DNA of 33,434 nt, taken from assembly GCA_017848755.1 (NCBI GenBank), contig JAFIHI010000023.1:1-33434 (forward strand), written 5' to 3'. Numbering within the stretch: the first letter of the stretch is position 1; each line of letters begins with the position of its first letter. Positions 19,800 to 28,672 of the stretch are shown here, one piece after another. The DNA comes from Nakamurella sp. GTDB taxonomy: Bacteria; Actinomycetota; Actinomycetes; Mycobacteriales; Nakamurellaceae. A model generated the notes under the pieces. The model had not been told where the DNA came from, searched no databases, and worked only from the letters and a program-made list of their open reading frames with translations. The position numbers were made by a program, and so were the translations under genes.

Positions 19800-20816
19800 G
19801 TGCCCACCTCTGTTCCCGTCTCGAAGGCGGAGCGGCTGCTGGACCTCGTCATCGCGCTGCTCAACTCCCGGTACTACCGCACCGCCGCGTGGATCCGCGA
19901 TCACGTCGCCGGCTATCGCGATGCGCCCGGCGGCCCGGCAGGCGACGCAGCATTCGCCCGGATGTTCGAACGCGACAAACAGGAACTCCGTGATCTTGGC
20001 ATCCCGATCGAGACCGACGTCGCCGGCGACGGATACCGCATTCGCCCCGCCGATTTCGCCCTGCCGCCGCTCACGCTCACGCCCGCCGAGGCCGCTGCGC
20101 TCGCGGTCGCGTCCCGGTTATGGGAGACGACGGTCCTCGCGGACGCCGGGTCTGCCGCGCTGCGGAAGGTTCGTGACGCCGCGGAATCGGTTACTGGAAG
20201 CGCCGGCGGCGCTGACAGTGACGGTGTCGACGACCCGGACAGTCCGCTTCAACGGCTGCAGGCGCGGCTGCGCACGAGCGAACCGTCGTTCAGCGACCTC
20301 TATCAGGCGATTCGCGCTCGGCGCGGCGTGCGTTTCGACTATCGCGGCGTGGCTGACACGCACAGCGAGCCGCGGTCCGTCGAGCCGTGGGGCATGGTGA
20401 ATTACCGGGGCGTGTGGTACATGGTCGGCCACGACACCGACCGGAACGCGCCGCGTACCTTCCGGCTATCCCGGATCAGCGGCGCCGTCACGGCCGTCGG
20501 ACGGTCCGGTGCCGTCGCCGTTCCGCCCGGCATCGACCTCCGCCAGTTCGTCGCCGCGCACGCGGACAGTTCGCCGTCATCTGTCGCGCTCGTTCGGATC
20601 CGCGTCGGCACGGCCGCGGGCTTGCGTCGGGGGGCAGAGGTCCTGCATGCCGCCGGACCGGACCGGTATGACGGATATGACGAGGTTCGTATCCCATGCG
20701 CGTCCCTCAGCGACACGGCCCGCCGGATCGCCGGCCACGGGGCGGACGTCCTGGTGATCGACCCGCCCGAGCTGCGCGAGGCCGTCCGCAGCCTGCTGAC
20801 GGGGGCGTCGCGATGA
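19800..20816 (+). CDS. pafB: PafB, WYL-domain transcriptional activator subunit
   Basis: PafB and PafC form a heterodimer that activates the RecA/LexA-independent DNA-damage response in mycobacteria; despite the name they are not needed for pupylation. The 338-residue protein has an N-terminal winged helix (about 8-90, LLDLVIALLNSRYYRTAAWI and RDKQELRDLGIPIETD), a WYL domain (about 165-255; ARRGVRFDYRGVA and the VNYRGVWYMVGHD strand stand for the WYL core) and a WCX-like C-terminus. The GTG start at 19800 is leaderless in appearance. Its TGA overlaps the ATG of pafC, so the two are translationally coupled. It is separated from pafA by a 306-base repeat array. Confidence 0.95.
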   Translation: MPTSVPVSKAERLLDLVIALLNSRYYRTAAWIRDHVAGYRDAPGGPAGDAAFARMFERDKQELRDLGIPIETDVAGDGYRIRPADFALPPLTLTPAEAAALAVASRLWETTVLADAGSAALRKVRDAAESVTGSAGGADSDGVDDPDSPLQRLQARLRTSEPSFSDLYQAIRARRGVRFDYRGVADTHSEPRSVEPWGMVNYRGVWYMVGHDTDRNAPRTFRLSRISGAVTAVGRSGAVAVPPGIDLRQFVAAHADSSPSSVALVRIRVGTAAGLRRGAEVLHAAGPDRYDGYDEVRIPCASLSDTARRIAGHGADVLVIDPPELREAVRSLLTGASR

Positions 20817-21835
20817 CCGCCGCGCCGGCGCGGCGCGGCGCGGAATCCGCCGTCGACCAGGCGTCCCGCATGTTGGCCCTCGTGCCGTACATCTCGCGGC
20901 GACCCGGGGTGTCCATCTCCGAGTTGGCCCAGGAGTTCGGCGTCGGCATCGACCAGATCACCGCCGATCTCAACCTGCTGATGGTCTGCGGGGAGCCCGG
21001 CTACTACCCGAACGAACTGATTGACGTGGTGCTCGACGAGGACGACGGAACGGTCTCAATCGCGTACGACGCTGGTATCGATCGCCCGGTGCGGCTGAGC
21101 CCCGATGAGGCCGTCACGTTGACCGTCGCGCTCCGGGCCCTCGCGGACCTACCGGATCTGGTCGACGCCGACGCCGTGCACTCGGCCCTGGCCAAGCTCG
21201 AATCCGCTGCGGGACCGGTCCCCGCGATCACCGTCGCCGCCGCCGATCCGACCCCCGCGCTGGGGACCGTGCGGAAAGCCGTGGAGAGTGGCCACCGGCT
21301 GTGGATGCGGTACTACACCGCGTCGCGCGATGAGCTCACCGAACGGGAGGTCGACCCGATTCGGATCCTCGTCATCGACGGTCACGCCTATCTGGAGGGC
21401 TACTGCTACAGCGCACAATCCATCCGCCGATTCCGCGTCGACCGGATCGACGAGGTGCGCATGCTCGACGTGCCCGCGCAACCGCCGCTATGGGTCGGTG
21501 CCGACGTTCCGCTGGCCCTGTTCACGCCCGGGCGCGACGCCCCACCCGTGACGTTGCATCTGGAACCGGCGGCCGCATGGGTCGCCGAGTACTACCTGAT
21601 GGATGACATCGCGGAATCCGCTGACGATCCGGGTGCGTTGGACGTGCGCATGCGGGCGTCCGACGAGGAGTGGCTCATCCGGCTGGTGCTCTCGCTCGGG
21701 GGCGCGGCCACCATCGTCGATCGCCCCGACCTGGCCGAGCAGGTGGCGTTGCGCGCCCGCGCCGCGCTAGCGGCCTACGAGCACATGCCGTCGCCGGGCG
21801 GATCGATCGAGACGACACCGGACGTCCCGCAATAA
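20813..21835 (+). CDS. pafC: PafC, WYL-domain transcriptional activator subunit
   Basis: This is the partner of PafB. The 340-residue protein repeats the layout: winged helix (about 18-75, MLALVPYISRRPGVSISELA and VGIDQITADLNLL), linker, WYL domain (about 150-235, ESGHRLWMRYYTASRDE, HAYLEGYCYSAQSIRRFRVD) and WCX domain. The WYL domain is thought to sense a ligand made during DNA damage, reported to be single-stranded DNA. The ATG overlaps the pafB stop (ATGA). tatC begins 77 bases after its stop and tatA, which sits here in M. tuberculosis, is absent. Confidence 0.95.
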   Translation: MTAAPARRGAESAVDQASRMLALVPYISRRPGVSISELAQEFGVGIDQITADLNLLMVCGEPGYYPNELIDVVLDEDDGTVSIAYDAGIDRPVRLSPDEAVTLTVALRALADLPDLVDADAVHSALAKLESAAGPVPAITVAAADPTPALGTVRKAVESGHRLWMRYYTASRDELTEREVDPIRILVIDGHAYLEGYCYSAQSIRRFRVDRIDEVRMLDVPAQPPLWVGADVPLALFTPGRDAPPVTLHLEPAAAWVAEYYLMDDIAESADDPGALDVRMRASDEEWLIRLVLSLGGAATIVDRPDLAEQVALRARAALAAYEHMPSPGGSIETTPDVPQ

Positions 21836-21840
21836 CTGCG

Positions 21841-21846
21841 TAGGAT
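21841..21846 (+). promoter_or_regulatory. Possible -10 box for tatC
   Basis: TAGGAT lies directly after the pafC stop, giving a start near 21853 and a leader of about 60 bases with AGGGGA before the tatC GTG. No -35 was identified because it would lie inside pafC coding sequence. Confidence 0.3.
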
Positions 21847-21912
21847 CGGCGTACCGGGTCCGCTTCCGTGCCCGCATCGCCCATGAGCATGAGTACGTCA
21901 GGGGAAATAATC

Positions 21913-22971
21913 GTGCCATCGCTGCGCCGACGTGGACCTGCGCGGCCCGCGGACGGGTCGATGACCCTGATGGAGCACCTGTACGAGCTCCGTCATCGGA
22001 TGTTCCTCGCCGTCCTTGCGATCTTCGTCGGTTCGGCAATCGGTTTCATCTGGTTCTCGGTGGGCATCCCGGCGCGGCACATCCGTCCGCCCGGCGAGAT
22101 CCTCATCGAGCCCTACTGCGCCGTGCCGCCGACGCGGCGTGTCACGTTCAACGGCACCGGCACATGCACCCTACTGGCCACCACTCCGTTCTCGACGCTG
22201 CAGCTTCGCCTGACCGCCGCGGTGATGGCCGGCGCCGTCCTCAGCTGTCCGCTGTGGCTCTACCAGCTGTGGGCGTATGTCGGCCCGGCGCTGTACAGCA
22301 AGGAGAAGAAGTTCGCGCTGAGCTTCACCGGGATCGGGGCGGCGCTCTTCGCTGGGGGCATGGTGCTCGCCTACCTGGTGATCCCGGAGGCGCTGAAGGT
22401 ACTGCTCGGTTTCGGTGGTCAGTACGTGGACGCGGCGCTGGATCCGCAGGGGTACTACAAGTTCCTGATCGGCATGATGCTCATCTTCGGAGTGTCACTG
22501 GAACTGCCGTTACTGCTGGTGATGCTGAACTTCGCGGGCGTGGTCAAGGGCGCCAAGCTGGCCAAGGCACGCCGTTACGCCTTCTTCGGGCTGATCGTGT
22601 TCGCGGGGATCGCGGTGCCCGGCAACGATCCGGTGAGCATGAGCGTGTTGGCCGTCACCCTGTGTGTGCTCTATGAAGGCGCCGTGCAGGTGTCCAAGGC
22701 GCACGACCGCAGGAAGCTGAAGGTGGCCGCCGCGTCCTATGCGCAGTTGCCGGACGACGTGGCGTCGTCGCTGGAGCCGGGTGACCTGCCCGGGTCGGAC
22801 GGCGATTCGGCCGTCGATCTGGGTGCAGCAGGGGACATCGACGCACCCGCGCCGGTGGAGGCAGCGGAGCCGATCCGGTCGGCCGCGCCGGCCGCGAACT
22901 CCGTCATATCCGCTGGCGATGGTCGCGGCGACACGATACGGAGCGACGACGGCTGGGCCGACGTGACCTGA
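21913..22971 (+). CDS. tatC: Sec-independent protein translocase subunit TatC
   Basis: TatC is the membrane receptor for twin-arginine signal peptides and recruits TatA to move folded proteins. The 352-residue protein has the N-terminal cytoplasmic motif MTLMEHLYELRHRMF with conserved glutamates, then six transmembrane helices. It also has the long periplasmic loop between helices 1 and 2 with two cysteines (EPYCAVPP, GTCTLLATTPF), the PLWLYQLWAYVGPALY block and FGVSLELPLLLVML. The last 80 residues form an acidic, disordered tail that ends DDGWADVT. GTG at 21913 is chosen for AGGGGA 8 bases upstream; ATGs at 21868-21890 are alternatives. TatA and TatB must be encoded elsewhere. Confidence 0.96.
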   Translation: MPSLRRRGPARPADGSMTLMEHLYELRHRMFLAVLAIFVGSAIGFIWFSVGIPARHIRPPGEILIEPYCAVPPTRRVTFNGTGTCTLLATTPFSTLQLRLTAAVMAGAVLSCPLWLYQLWAYVGPALYSKEKKFALSFTGIGAALFAGGMVLAYLVIPEALKVLLGFGGQYVDAALDPQGYYKFLIGMMLIFGVSLELPLLLVMLNFAGVVKGAKLAKARRYAFFGLIVFAGIAVPGNDPVSMSVLAVTLCVLYEGAVQVSKAHDRRKLKVAAASYAQLPDDVASSLEPGDLPGSDGDSAVDLGAAGDIDAPAPVEAAEPIRSAAPAANSVISAGDGRGDTIRSDDGWADVT

Positions 22972-22983
22972 GACCCGATGTGA

Positions 22984-22989
22984 CACGCT
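22984..22989 (+). promoter_or_regulatory. -10 box for helY
   Basis: CACGCT, 6 bases (GGGTGC), then GTG at 22996: nearly identical to the pafB start context. This gives helY its own start 24 bases after the tatC stop. Confidence 0.4.
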
Positions 22990-22995
22990 GGGTGC

Positions 22996-25812
22996 GTGTC
23001 CGCCGACGATTCGCCCCGCACACCGGCGGAGCGATACGCCGCCGCGGCTGTCCGCGCCGCCTACCCGGGTATGACGCGGTTCGCGGCCACGCAACCGTTC
23101 GAACTCGACCCGTTCCAGATCGAGGCCTGCCAGGCACTCGAACGCGGCGAGTGCGTGCTGGTGTGCGCACCAACCGGGGCCGGCAAGACCGTGGTCGGGG
23201 AGTTCGCTGTCGCCCGGGCGCTCGCGGCAGGGGCCAAGTGCTTCTACACGACACCGATCAAGGCGCTGTCCAACCAGAAGTACGGGGATCTGACCGCGGA
23301 GTACGGCAGCGACACGGTCGGATTGCTCACCGGTGACACGTCGATCAACTCGCACGCACCCATCGCCGTGATGACGACCGAGGTGCTGCGGAACATGCTG
23401 TACGCCGGATCGCCCGACCTGGACGGGCTGGCCGCCGTCGTGCTGGACGAGGTGCACTTCCTCGCCGACAAGTTCCGCGGCGCGGTCTGGGAAGAGGTGA
23501 TCCTGCACCTGCCGACGACCGTCCAAGTGGTCGGGCTGTCGGCGACGGTGTCGAACGCCGAGGAGTTCGGCGATTGGCTCCGGACCGTGCGCGGACAGAC
23601 GACCGTCGTGGTGGATGAGGTCCGCCCGGTGCCGTTGTGGCAGCACATGATGGTCGGGCGGCGGATTTTCGACCTCTACGCCGAACGGACCGACGAGCCC
23701 ACCGGCCGCGAGGCACGCGACTCACGGCGACGCATCGACCCGGCGTTGCAGCGCGCGATCTCCGCCGCTGCCTCGGCTGTGTCCCGCTCCGGGTTCGGCC
23801 CACGCGAGCCGCGATCGGGGTCGCGATCGGTGCCGGGTCGCGGGCGCGAAGCCGCGCGGTGGCGACCGGCTCCGCGCCCCGTCATGCTCGATCGGCTGGA
23901 CGCCGCCGGTCTGCTCCCGGCGATCGTGTTCGTGTTCTCGCGAGCGGGATGCGATGCCGCGGTCGAGCAGTGCTTGCGAGCGGGCATCCGGCTGGCCGAC
24001 GATCACGAGCGCGCCGCCATCGGCCTCATCGTGGACCGGCACACGGCCGGATTGCCGCCGGCGGACCTGGAGACACTGGGGTACTGGTCGTGGCGCGCCG
24101 CACTGGAGCGTGGGATCGCCGCGCATCACGCGGGGTTACTGCCGGCGTTCAAAGAGACCGTCGAGGAGCTCTTCGCCGAAGGCCTGGTGAAGGTCGTCTT
24201 CGCGACCGAGACCCTCGCGCTGGGCATCAACATGCCGGCGCGCACCGTAGTCCTGGAACGGCTCGTCAAGTACAACGGCGAGAGCCATGCGGAGGTCACC
24301 CCGGGGGAGTACACGCAGCTCACGGGCCGTGCCGGGCGGCGGGGGATCGACATCGAGGGCCATGCGGTGGTCGTGTGGTCGCCGGAGGTCGACGTGCACG
24401 CGGTCGCGGGCCTGGCCGCGGCGCGTACCTTCCCGCTGCGCAGCTCGTTCCGGCCCACCTACAACATGACCGTGAACCTTATCGCGCGTCGCGGCCGGGC
24501 AGCGGCACGTTCCCTGCTGGAACAGTCCTTCGCGCAATTCCAGACGGATCGCACGATCGTCGGCAAGGCGAGGCAGGTACGCCTCGGGGACGAGCGCATC
24601 CATGAGTTGGAGACGACCCTGGTCTGCGAGCACGGCGACGCCGCCGAATACGCGGATCTGGTCACCCGGCTCGCCAGCGCCGAGCGGGCGGCGGCGAGCA
24701 AGCGGTCGTCCCGCCGATGGGAGACGATCCGATCCGATCTCGCGGCGCTGCGCCGGGGCGATGTGATCTACGTCCCGGCCGGCCGACGGACCGGCCTGGC
24801 CGTTGTCCTGGACGCGCGTCCCGGCCCGGACGGCAGCGTACGGCCGCTCGTGGCCACCGACCGCGCGTGGGCCGGTCGCCTGGCGGCAGCCGACTTCCGT
24901 GGCGCGGTACCGGTTCTCGGCAGGCTGAGGTTGCGGAAGCACACCGAACATCGCGAGCCTTCGGTGCGGCGCGATCTGGCATCGGCGTTGGCGTCGTCCG
25001 GGATCCGCCCTCCGGTTCGCGGCGTCCGGAGCCGCGGGTCGATTGCCGGCGGTGCGGAAGGTGCGACCGACACCGATGCCGCCCGGATCGAAGTGCTGCG
25101 GCGAGCCGTCCGGTCGCATCCGGTCCATTCCTGCCCCGATCGCGAGTGGCACCTGCAGACTGCGCGTGCGCTAACGGTTTTGGCGGCGCAGAACCAGGAG
25201 CTTCGCGGCCAGGTCGAACGGTCGCGGCAATCGCTCGGCCGTTCGCTCGATCGGATCGCGGACCTGTTGACGTCACTGGGATACCTTGACGGCGATCAGG
25301 CGACCGGCGCGGGGCGCATGCTGCAGCGGGTGTGGTCGGAGAGCGACCTGGTGGCCACCGAGTGCGTCCGGCGGGGTGTGTGGGCGCAGCTGCCTGCCGG
25401 TGAGTTGGCGGCGGCGGTCTCGGCGCTCGTGTTCGAGTCGCGGCGTGACCTGCCGGCCAGCCGGCGAGCTCTCACCGGACCGGTGGGGGACGCCGTGCAG
25501 GCCGTCGTGGATGTCTGGCAGGACGTGGTGGCGGACGAGGATCGGTTCGGCGTCGATCGCAGCCGTGCTCCGGACCCCGGGTTCGCGACGGCGGTGTGCG
25601 TGTGGGCGGACGGTGGAACCCTGGCGGACGCGCTGGCGAGTGCGGCGACCGGCGGCGTAGACCTCTCGCCCGGGGACTTCGTGCGCTGGTGCCGGCAGAC
25701 CGTCGATCTGCTCGACCAGATCCGGATCGCTGCCCCGATCGCGGCCGCCCCGCGCGCGGGCGAGGCCATAGCTGCGATCCGCCGCGGTGTCGTGGCGCTC
25801 GGTGTCGACTGA
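22996..25812 (+). CDS. helY: DEVH-box RNA helicase HelY (Ski2/Mtr4-like)
   Basis: The 938-residue protein is a superfamily 2 helicase of the Ski2/Mtr4 group, likely acting on structured RNA in degradation or maturation. Walker A APTGAGKT is at 58-65, DEVH at 151-154, and SATVSN follows. The second RecA domain carries [23 protein letters not shown] and [10 protein letters not shown] (near 440-450). A Ski2-like C-terminal helical bundle ends [17 protein letters not shown]. Residues about 225-300 are an Arg/Ser/Gly-rich, probably disordered insertion between the RecA domains, also variable in other HelY. The GTG start has a leaderless-type context. Orthologous by position to Rv2092c. Confidence 0.94.
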   Translation: MSADDSPRTPAERYAAAAVRAAYPGMTRFAATQPFELDPFQIEACQALERGECVLVCAPTGAGKTVVGEFAVARALAAGAKCFYTTPIKALSNQKYGDLTAEYGSDTVGLLTGDTSINSHAPIAVMTTEVLRNMLYAGSPDLDGLAAVVLDEVHFLADKFRGAVWEEVILHLPTTVQVVGLSATVSNAEEFGDWLRTVRGQTTVVVDEVRPVPLWQHMMVGRRIFDLYAERTDEPTGREARDSRRRIDPALQRAISAAASAVSRSGFGPREPRSGSRSVPGRGREAARWRPAPRPVMLDRLDAAGLLPAIVFVFSRAGCDAAVEQCLRAGIRLADDHERAAIGLIVDRHTAGLPPADLETLGYWSWRAALERGIAAHHAGLLPAFKETVEELFAEGLVKVVFATETLALGINMPARTVVLERLVKYNGESHAEVTPGEYTQLTGRAGRRGIDIEGHAVVVWSPEVDVHAVAGLAAARTFPLRSSFRPTYNMTVNLIARRGRAAARSLLEQSFAQFQTDRTIVGKARQVRLGDERIHELETTLVCEHGDAAEYADLVTRLASAERAAASKRSSRRWETIRSDLAALRRGDVIYVPAGRRTGLAVVLDARPGPDGSVRPLVATDRAWAGRLAAADFRGAVPVLGRLRLRKHTEHREPSVRRDLASALASSGIRPPVRGVRSRGSIAGGAEGATDTDAARIEVLRRAVRSHPVHSCPDREWHLQTARALTVLAAQNQELRGQVERSRQSLGRSLDRIADLLTSLGYLDGDQATGAGRMLQRVWSESDLVATECVRRGVWAQLPAGELAAAVSALVFESRRDLPASRRALTGPVGDAVQAVVDVWQDVVADEDRFGVDRSRAPDPGFATAVCVWADGGTLADALASAATGGVDLSPGDFVRWCRQTVDLLDQIRIAAPIAAAPRAGEAIAAIRRGVVALGVD

Positions 25813-25850
25813 ACTCGGCGCGACGTTACGAGGCGGCAGCCGGCCCGCTA

Positions 25851-25879
25851 CTGACATTTCGGCTTCCAATCCTTACGCT
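25851..25879 (+). promoter_or_regulatory. Sigma-70-type promoter of the DUF4333 gene
   Basis: CTGACA (25851-25856, five of six to TTGACA), 17-base spacer, TACGCT (25874-25879). The start site would be near 25886, giving a leader of about 97 bases before the ATG at 25983. It is among the best -35/-10 pairs in the window. Confidence 0.65.
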
Positions 25880-25982
25880 GTGCCGATGGCGAGCCGCGCA
25901 GGCACGTGCGCCCGCCTGTGGTTGGATCATGACGACCGGTACCACGTCCGGGCGAGCACTCACGACACCGACGGAGGCATTG

Positions 25983-27077
25983 ATGACGACGCCGAACGGC
26001 TCCGACGCCCCCAGCGACGAAGCCCCGCAGCCCGCGCAGCCGTGGCCGACCTACCCGCCGCCGCAGGCGCCGGAACAGGCTTCGGCACCCGCGTGGGAGT
26101 CGGCACCACAGGCACCCGAGCAGGACGCTGCCCCCGCATGGCAGGCGGCTCCGGAACCCGGACCACAAGCGGCTGCGCAGTCGGGCACACAGCCGGCCGC
26201 GTCTGTCTGGCAGGCGGCCGCCGCGCCCGAAGCGGCGGCACAACCCTCGCCCGCATCTGCGCCGTCGCCGGCGCATGCTGCACCACCCCCACCGGCGGCG
26301 CCCGCGGCGTATGAACAGCCGGGCCAATACGGGCAACCGGCCGGATACAGCCAGCCGACGACCTACGGTCAGGCGGCGCAATACGGTCAGCCCGCTGGCT
26401 ACGCCCAGGCCGGGTACGCGCAACCGCAGGGCTATGGTCAATCCACAGCTGGTCAATCCACAGCTGGTCAATCCACAGCTGGCCAATCGGCGGGATACAA
26501 CCAGCCCGGGTACGCGGCGCCGGCGTACGGCCAGCAGCCCACGCAGAGCTTTGCCCAGCCGACCTACGGCCAACAGGCGTCGACCCCCGCCCAGGGCGGG
26601 TACGGGGCCGGGCCCGCCGCCTATGAGCAGCCTCCGGCGTACGCACAGCCGAACTCATACGGGTGGTCCGACACCCCCGCGCAGCAGCCAGGGTTCGGCC
26701 AGCAGACGGCGCTCGCTGAGCCTCCGGCGGCCCCGAAGAAGTCGCACGCCGGCGCGATCGTCGGCGTGCTTCTGGCGGCGGTGGTGCTGGCCGCGGCCGC
26801 CGTCGTGCTGTTCTGGAAACCGGGCTATCTGAACACGACAGTGTTCGACAAGACGGCCTTGCAGCAGGGGGTGACGTCGATCCTGACCAATGCCCCGACC
26901 GACAACCCGTCCGGTTACGGCCTGTCGGACATCGCCAACGTCACCTGCCCCTCCGGCGTGAAGGTGAAGGCGGGGGACACGTTCACCTGCACGCTCACCC
27001 AGGCTGGCGCCGACAAATCGGTGACGGTGACGATTGTCGACGGCAGCGGCGCCTACAAGGTCGGGATCCCGCACTGA
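25983..27077 (+). CDS. DUF4333 membrane protein with long Tyr/Gly/Gln/Pro-rich N-terminal tail
   Basis: The 364-residue protein has three parts. Residues 1-255 are low-complexity: first Pro/Ala/Gln, then YGQP, GYAQ and GQSTA repeats rich in Tyr, Gly and Gln. A single transmembrane helix follows (about 260-282, [20 protein letters not shown]). The last 75 residues are a DUF4333 domain with two cysteines ([20 protein letters not shown]) that could form a disulfide outside the membrane. Orientation is inferred as N-in because KKSH precedes the helix. Function is unknown; such domains are common in actinobacterial envelope proteins. ATG at 25983 has GGAGG 5 bases upstream; an in-frame ATG at 25929 has none. 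Confidence 0.85.
   Translation: MTTPNGSDAPSDEAPQPAQPWPTYPPPQAPEQASAPAWESAPQAPEQDAAPAWQAAPEPGPQAAAQSGTQPAASVWQAAAAPEAAAQPSPASAPSPAHAAPPPPAAPAAYEQPGQYGQPAGYSQPTTYGQAAQYGQPAGYAQAGYAQPQGYGQSTAGQSTAGQSTAGQSAGYNQPGYAAPAYGQQPTQSFAQPTYGQQASTPAQGGYGAGPAAYEQPPAYAQPNSYGWSDTPAQQPGFGQQTALAEPPAAPKKSHAGAIVGVLLAAVVLAAAAVVLFWKPGYLNTTVFDKTALQQGVTSILTNAPTDNPSGYGLSDIANVTCPSGVKVKAGDTFTCTLTQAGADKSVTVTIVDGSGAYKVGIPH
26436..26480 (+). repeat. Three perfect 15-base tandem repeats inside the DUF4333 gene
   Basis: GGTCAATCCACAGCT is present three times without a mismatch (26436-26450, 26451-26465, 26466-26480), followed by a diverged partial copy. Each unit encodes GQSTA, so copy-number change keeps the frame. The unit is lower in G+C than its surroundings and is a candidate for slippage between strains. 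Confidence 0.95.
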
Positions 27078-27210
27078 CCTAGGGTCGCCTAAGGTCGTGG
27101 TCCGCGCCACGTCCCAGGTTCAGTTCCGGGCCTGGTCAAGGGCGGTTCGGCCGAGTACTTCGACCGTGACCAGTGCTCAAGTAATACGGCCGTGCGTCGA
27201 TAGCGGAGGC

Positions 27211-28632
27211 ATGACCGCCCACGCTGCACTCGCGAGCAGGGGCGCCTCCGTCCGCGCCAAGGCGCGCCGGGGGCTGCCTCGGGCCTCGCGGGCAGTGTTC
27301 GTCGATCTCGCCATGTGGATGGTCGGGCTGGGCGTCGTGGTCGGCGCCGTGTTCCCCCTCCTCACGGTGGTGCTCGGCGTGCCGGTCGACGCCGCGCTGA
27401 CCGTCCGGATCTTCGTCGCCACGGTGTTCGCGGGGCTGCTGGTGGGCGGGGTCAACTGGTGGCTGGCTCGGCGGGTGATCGGGCCACGGCTGCGCACGCT
27501 GAGCGGCGGCATGCAGCAGGTGGCCGCTACGCTGCGCCACGCCAGTGAAACCGGCGACTGGTCGGGGTGCGATGACGGCACATGCCTCCTACCGGTGGAT
27601 TCCGATGACGAGTTGGGTGATGGCGCCCGCGCTTTCAACGCATTGGTCGGCGCGCTCGCCGACTCGCATCGGGTCGAGTCAGCGATCCGCGACCTGTTCC
27701 AGACGTTGTCGAGCCACCTGGAGGTCGATCGGCTTGCCGCCGCCTCGCTCGACTGGGTTGCCGGGCAAGTTCACGCCACGGCCGGTGCGTTCCTGGTGTG
27801 TCGCGACGATGAGCTCTGCCGAGCCGCAGCCTGCGGCACGATCGATGACGCACCACTGTGCGTCGCACCGGAACTCCAGGCGATGCTCCGGACCGAGACG
27901 ACACGCCGTGTCGCGGTCGCTCTCGCAGGGTCGGAGTCTGCCTGGGCCGTGCCGCTCACATTCGCCGAGCAGCCATTGGGCGTGATCGTGCTGGCGGACA
28001 CCCGCCCGGTGAGCCCGGAGGGTGAGCGCCTACTGGACCTGTTCCGGCGCGCGGTCGCAGTCTCGCTGCACAACGCGCTGACCCACGAACGCTCCCAACA
28101 GCTCGCGCAGTGGGACCCTCTCACGGGTTGCGCCAATCGCCGCTCCGGCATGGCGAACCTGGAGGAGGCCCTTGCGGCTCGGAGTCGGGCCGAGGTCGGC
28201 GTGCTGATGATCGACCTCGACCATTTCAAGCGCGTGAATGACGCCTTCGGCCACCTCGTCGGTGACCAGGTGCTCAGCCACGCTGCCCGGACGATCGCCG
28301 GTTGCCTGCGTTCGACCGACACCCTCGTCCGCTACGGCGGCGAGGAGTTCCTCGCCATCCTGCCCGGCACGAGCGCACGCGACCTGATCGGCGCCGCCCG
28401 GCGCATCACGCTCGCCCTGGAGCACTCACCGATCACCATCGACCAGAACACCATCCGGGTGACCGTCAGCGTCGGCGCGGCCCTGCACACCACCACCGGC
28501 GAGCAGGACGTCGAGGGCCTCTTGCGCGACGCCGATCGCGCGCTCTACGCGGCAAAGTCCGGCGGGCGCAACCGCGCCGTTCTCGCCGTCCCCGAGCCGG
28601 CACATCACCACCACAGCACAGCGCCCGCATAG
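27211..28632 (+). CDS. Membrane diguanylate cyclase with HAMP, GAF and GGDEF domains
   Basis: The 473-residue protein should make cyclic di-GMP from two GTP. Two transmembrane helices (about 29-56 and 63-84) flank a very short outside loop. A HAMP-like segment (85-140), a GAF-like sensor (about 150-285, with cysteines C-R-D-D-E-L-C) and the GGDEF domain follow. The GGDEF domain has the DPLTGCANRR start (D302) and the active-site GGEEF at 376-380. RSTD at 367-370 lies exactly five residues before it and is a complete inhibitory I-site, so product inhibition is expected. The start ATG at 27211 has GGAGG only one base away, so initiation is uncertain. It lies 133 bases after the DUF4333 gene and ends with a short His-rich tail. 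Confidence 0.9.
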   Translation: MTAHAALASRGASVRAKARRGLPRASRAVFVDLAMWMVGLGVVVGAVFPLLTVVLGVPVDAALTVRIFVATVFAGLLVGGVNWWLARRVIGPRLRTLSGGMQQVAATLRHASETGDWSGCDDGTCLLPVDSDDELGDGARAFNALVGALADSHRVESAIRDLFQTLSSHLEVDRLAAASLDWVAGQVHATAGAFLVCRDDELCRAAACGTIDDAPLCVAPELQAMLRTETTRRVAVALAGSESAWAVPLTFAEQPLGVIVLADTRPVSPEGERLLDLFRRAVAVSLHNALTHERSQQLAQWDPLTGCANRRSGMANLEEALAARSRAEVGVLMIDLDHFKRVNDAFGHLVGDQVLSHAARTIAGCLRSTDTLVRYGGEEFLAILPGTSARDLIGAARRITLALEHSPITIDQNTIRVTVSVGAALHTTTGEQDVEGLLRDADRALYAAKSGGRNRAVLAVPEPAHHHHSTAPA

Positions 28633-28672
28633 CACCGCGTACGTACCAACCCCATGACAGCTGGCGGCGAGA

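Noticed and set aside
26436..26480. Tandem repeats as a possible CRISPR array
   Set aside because: The 15-base units are contiguous without spacers and encode GQSTA in frame.
27159..27187. TTCGAC-17-TAATAC as a promoter for the diguanylate cyclase
   Set aside because: Neither hexamer keeps the most conserved positions (-10 lacks the final T). Possible but not supported enough to list.
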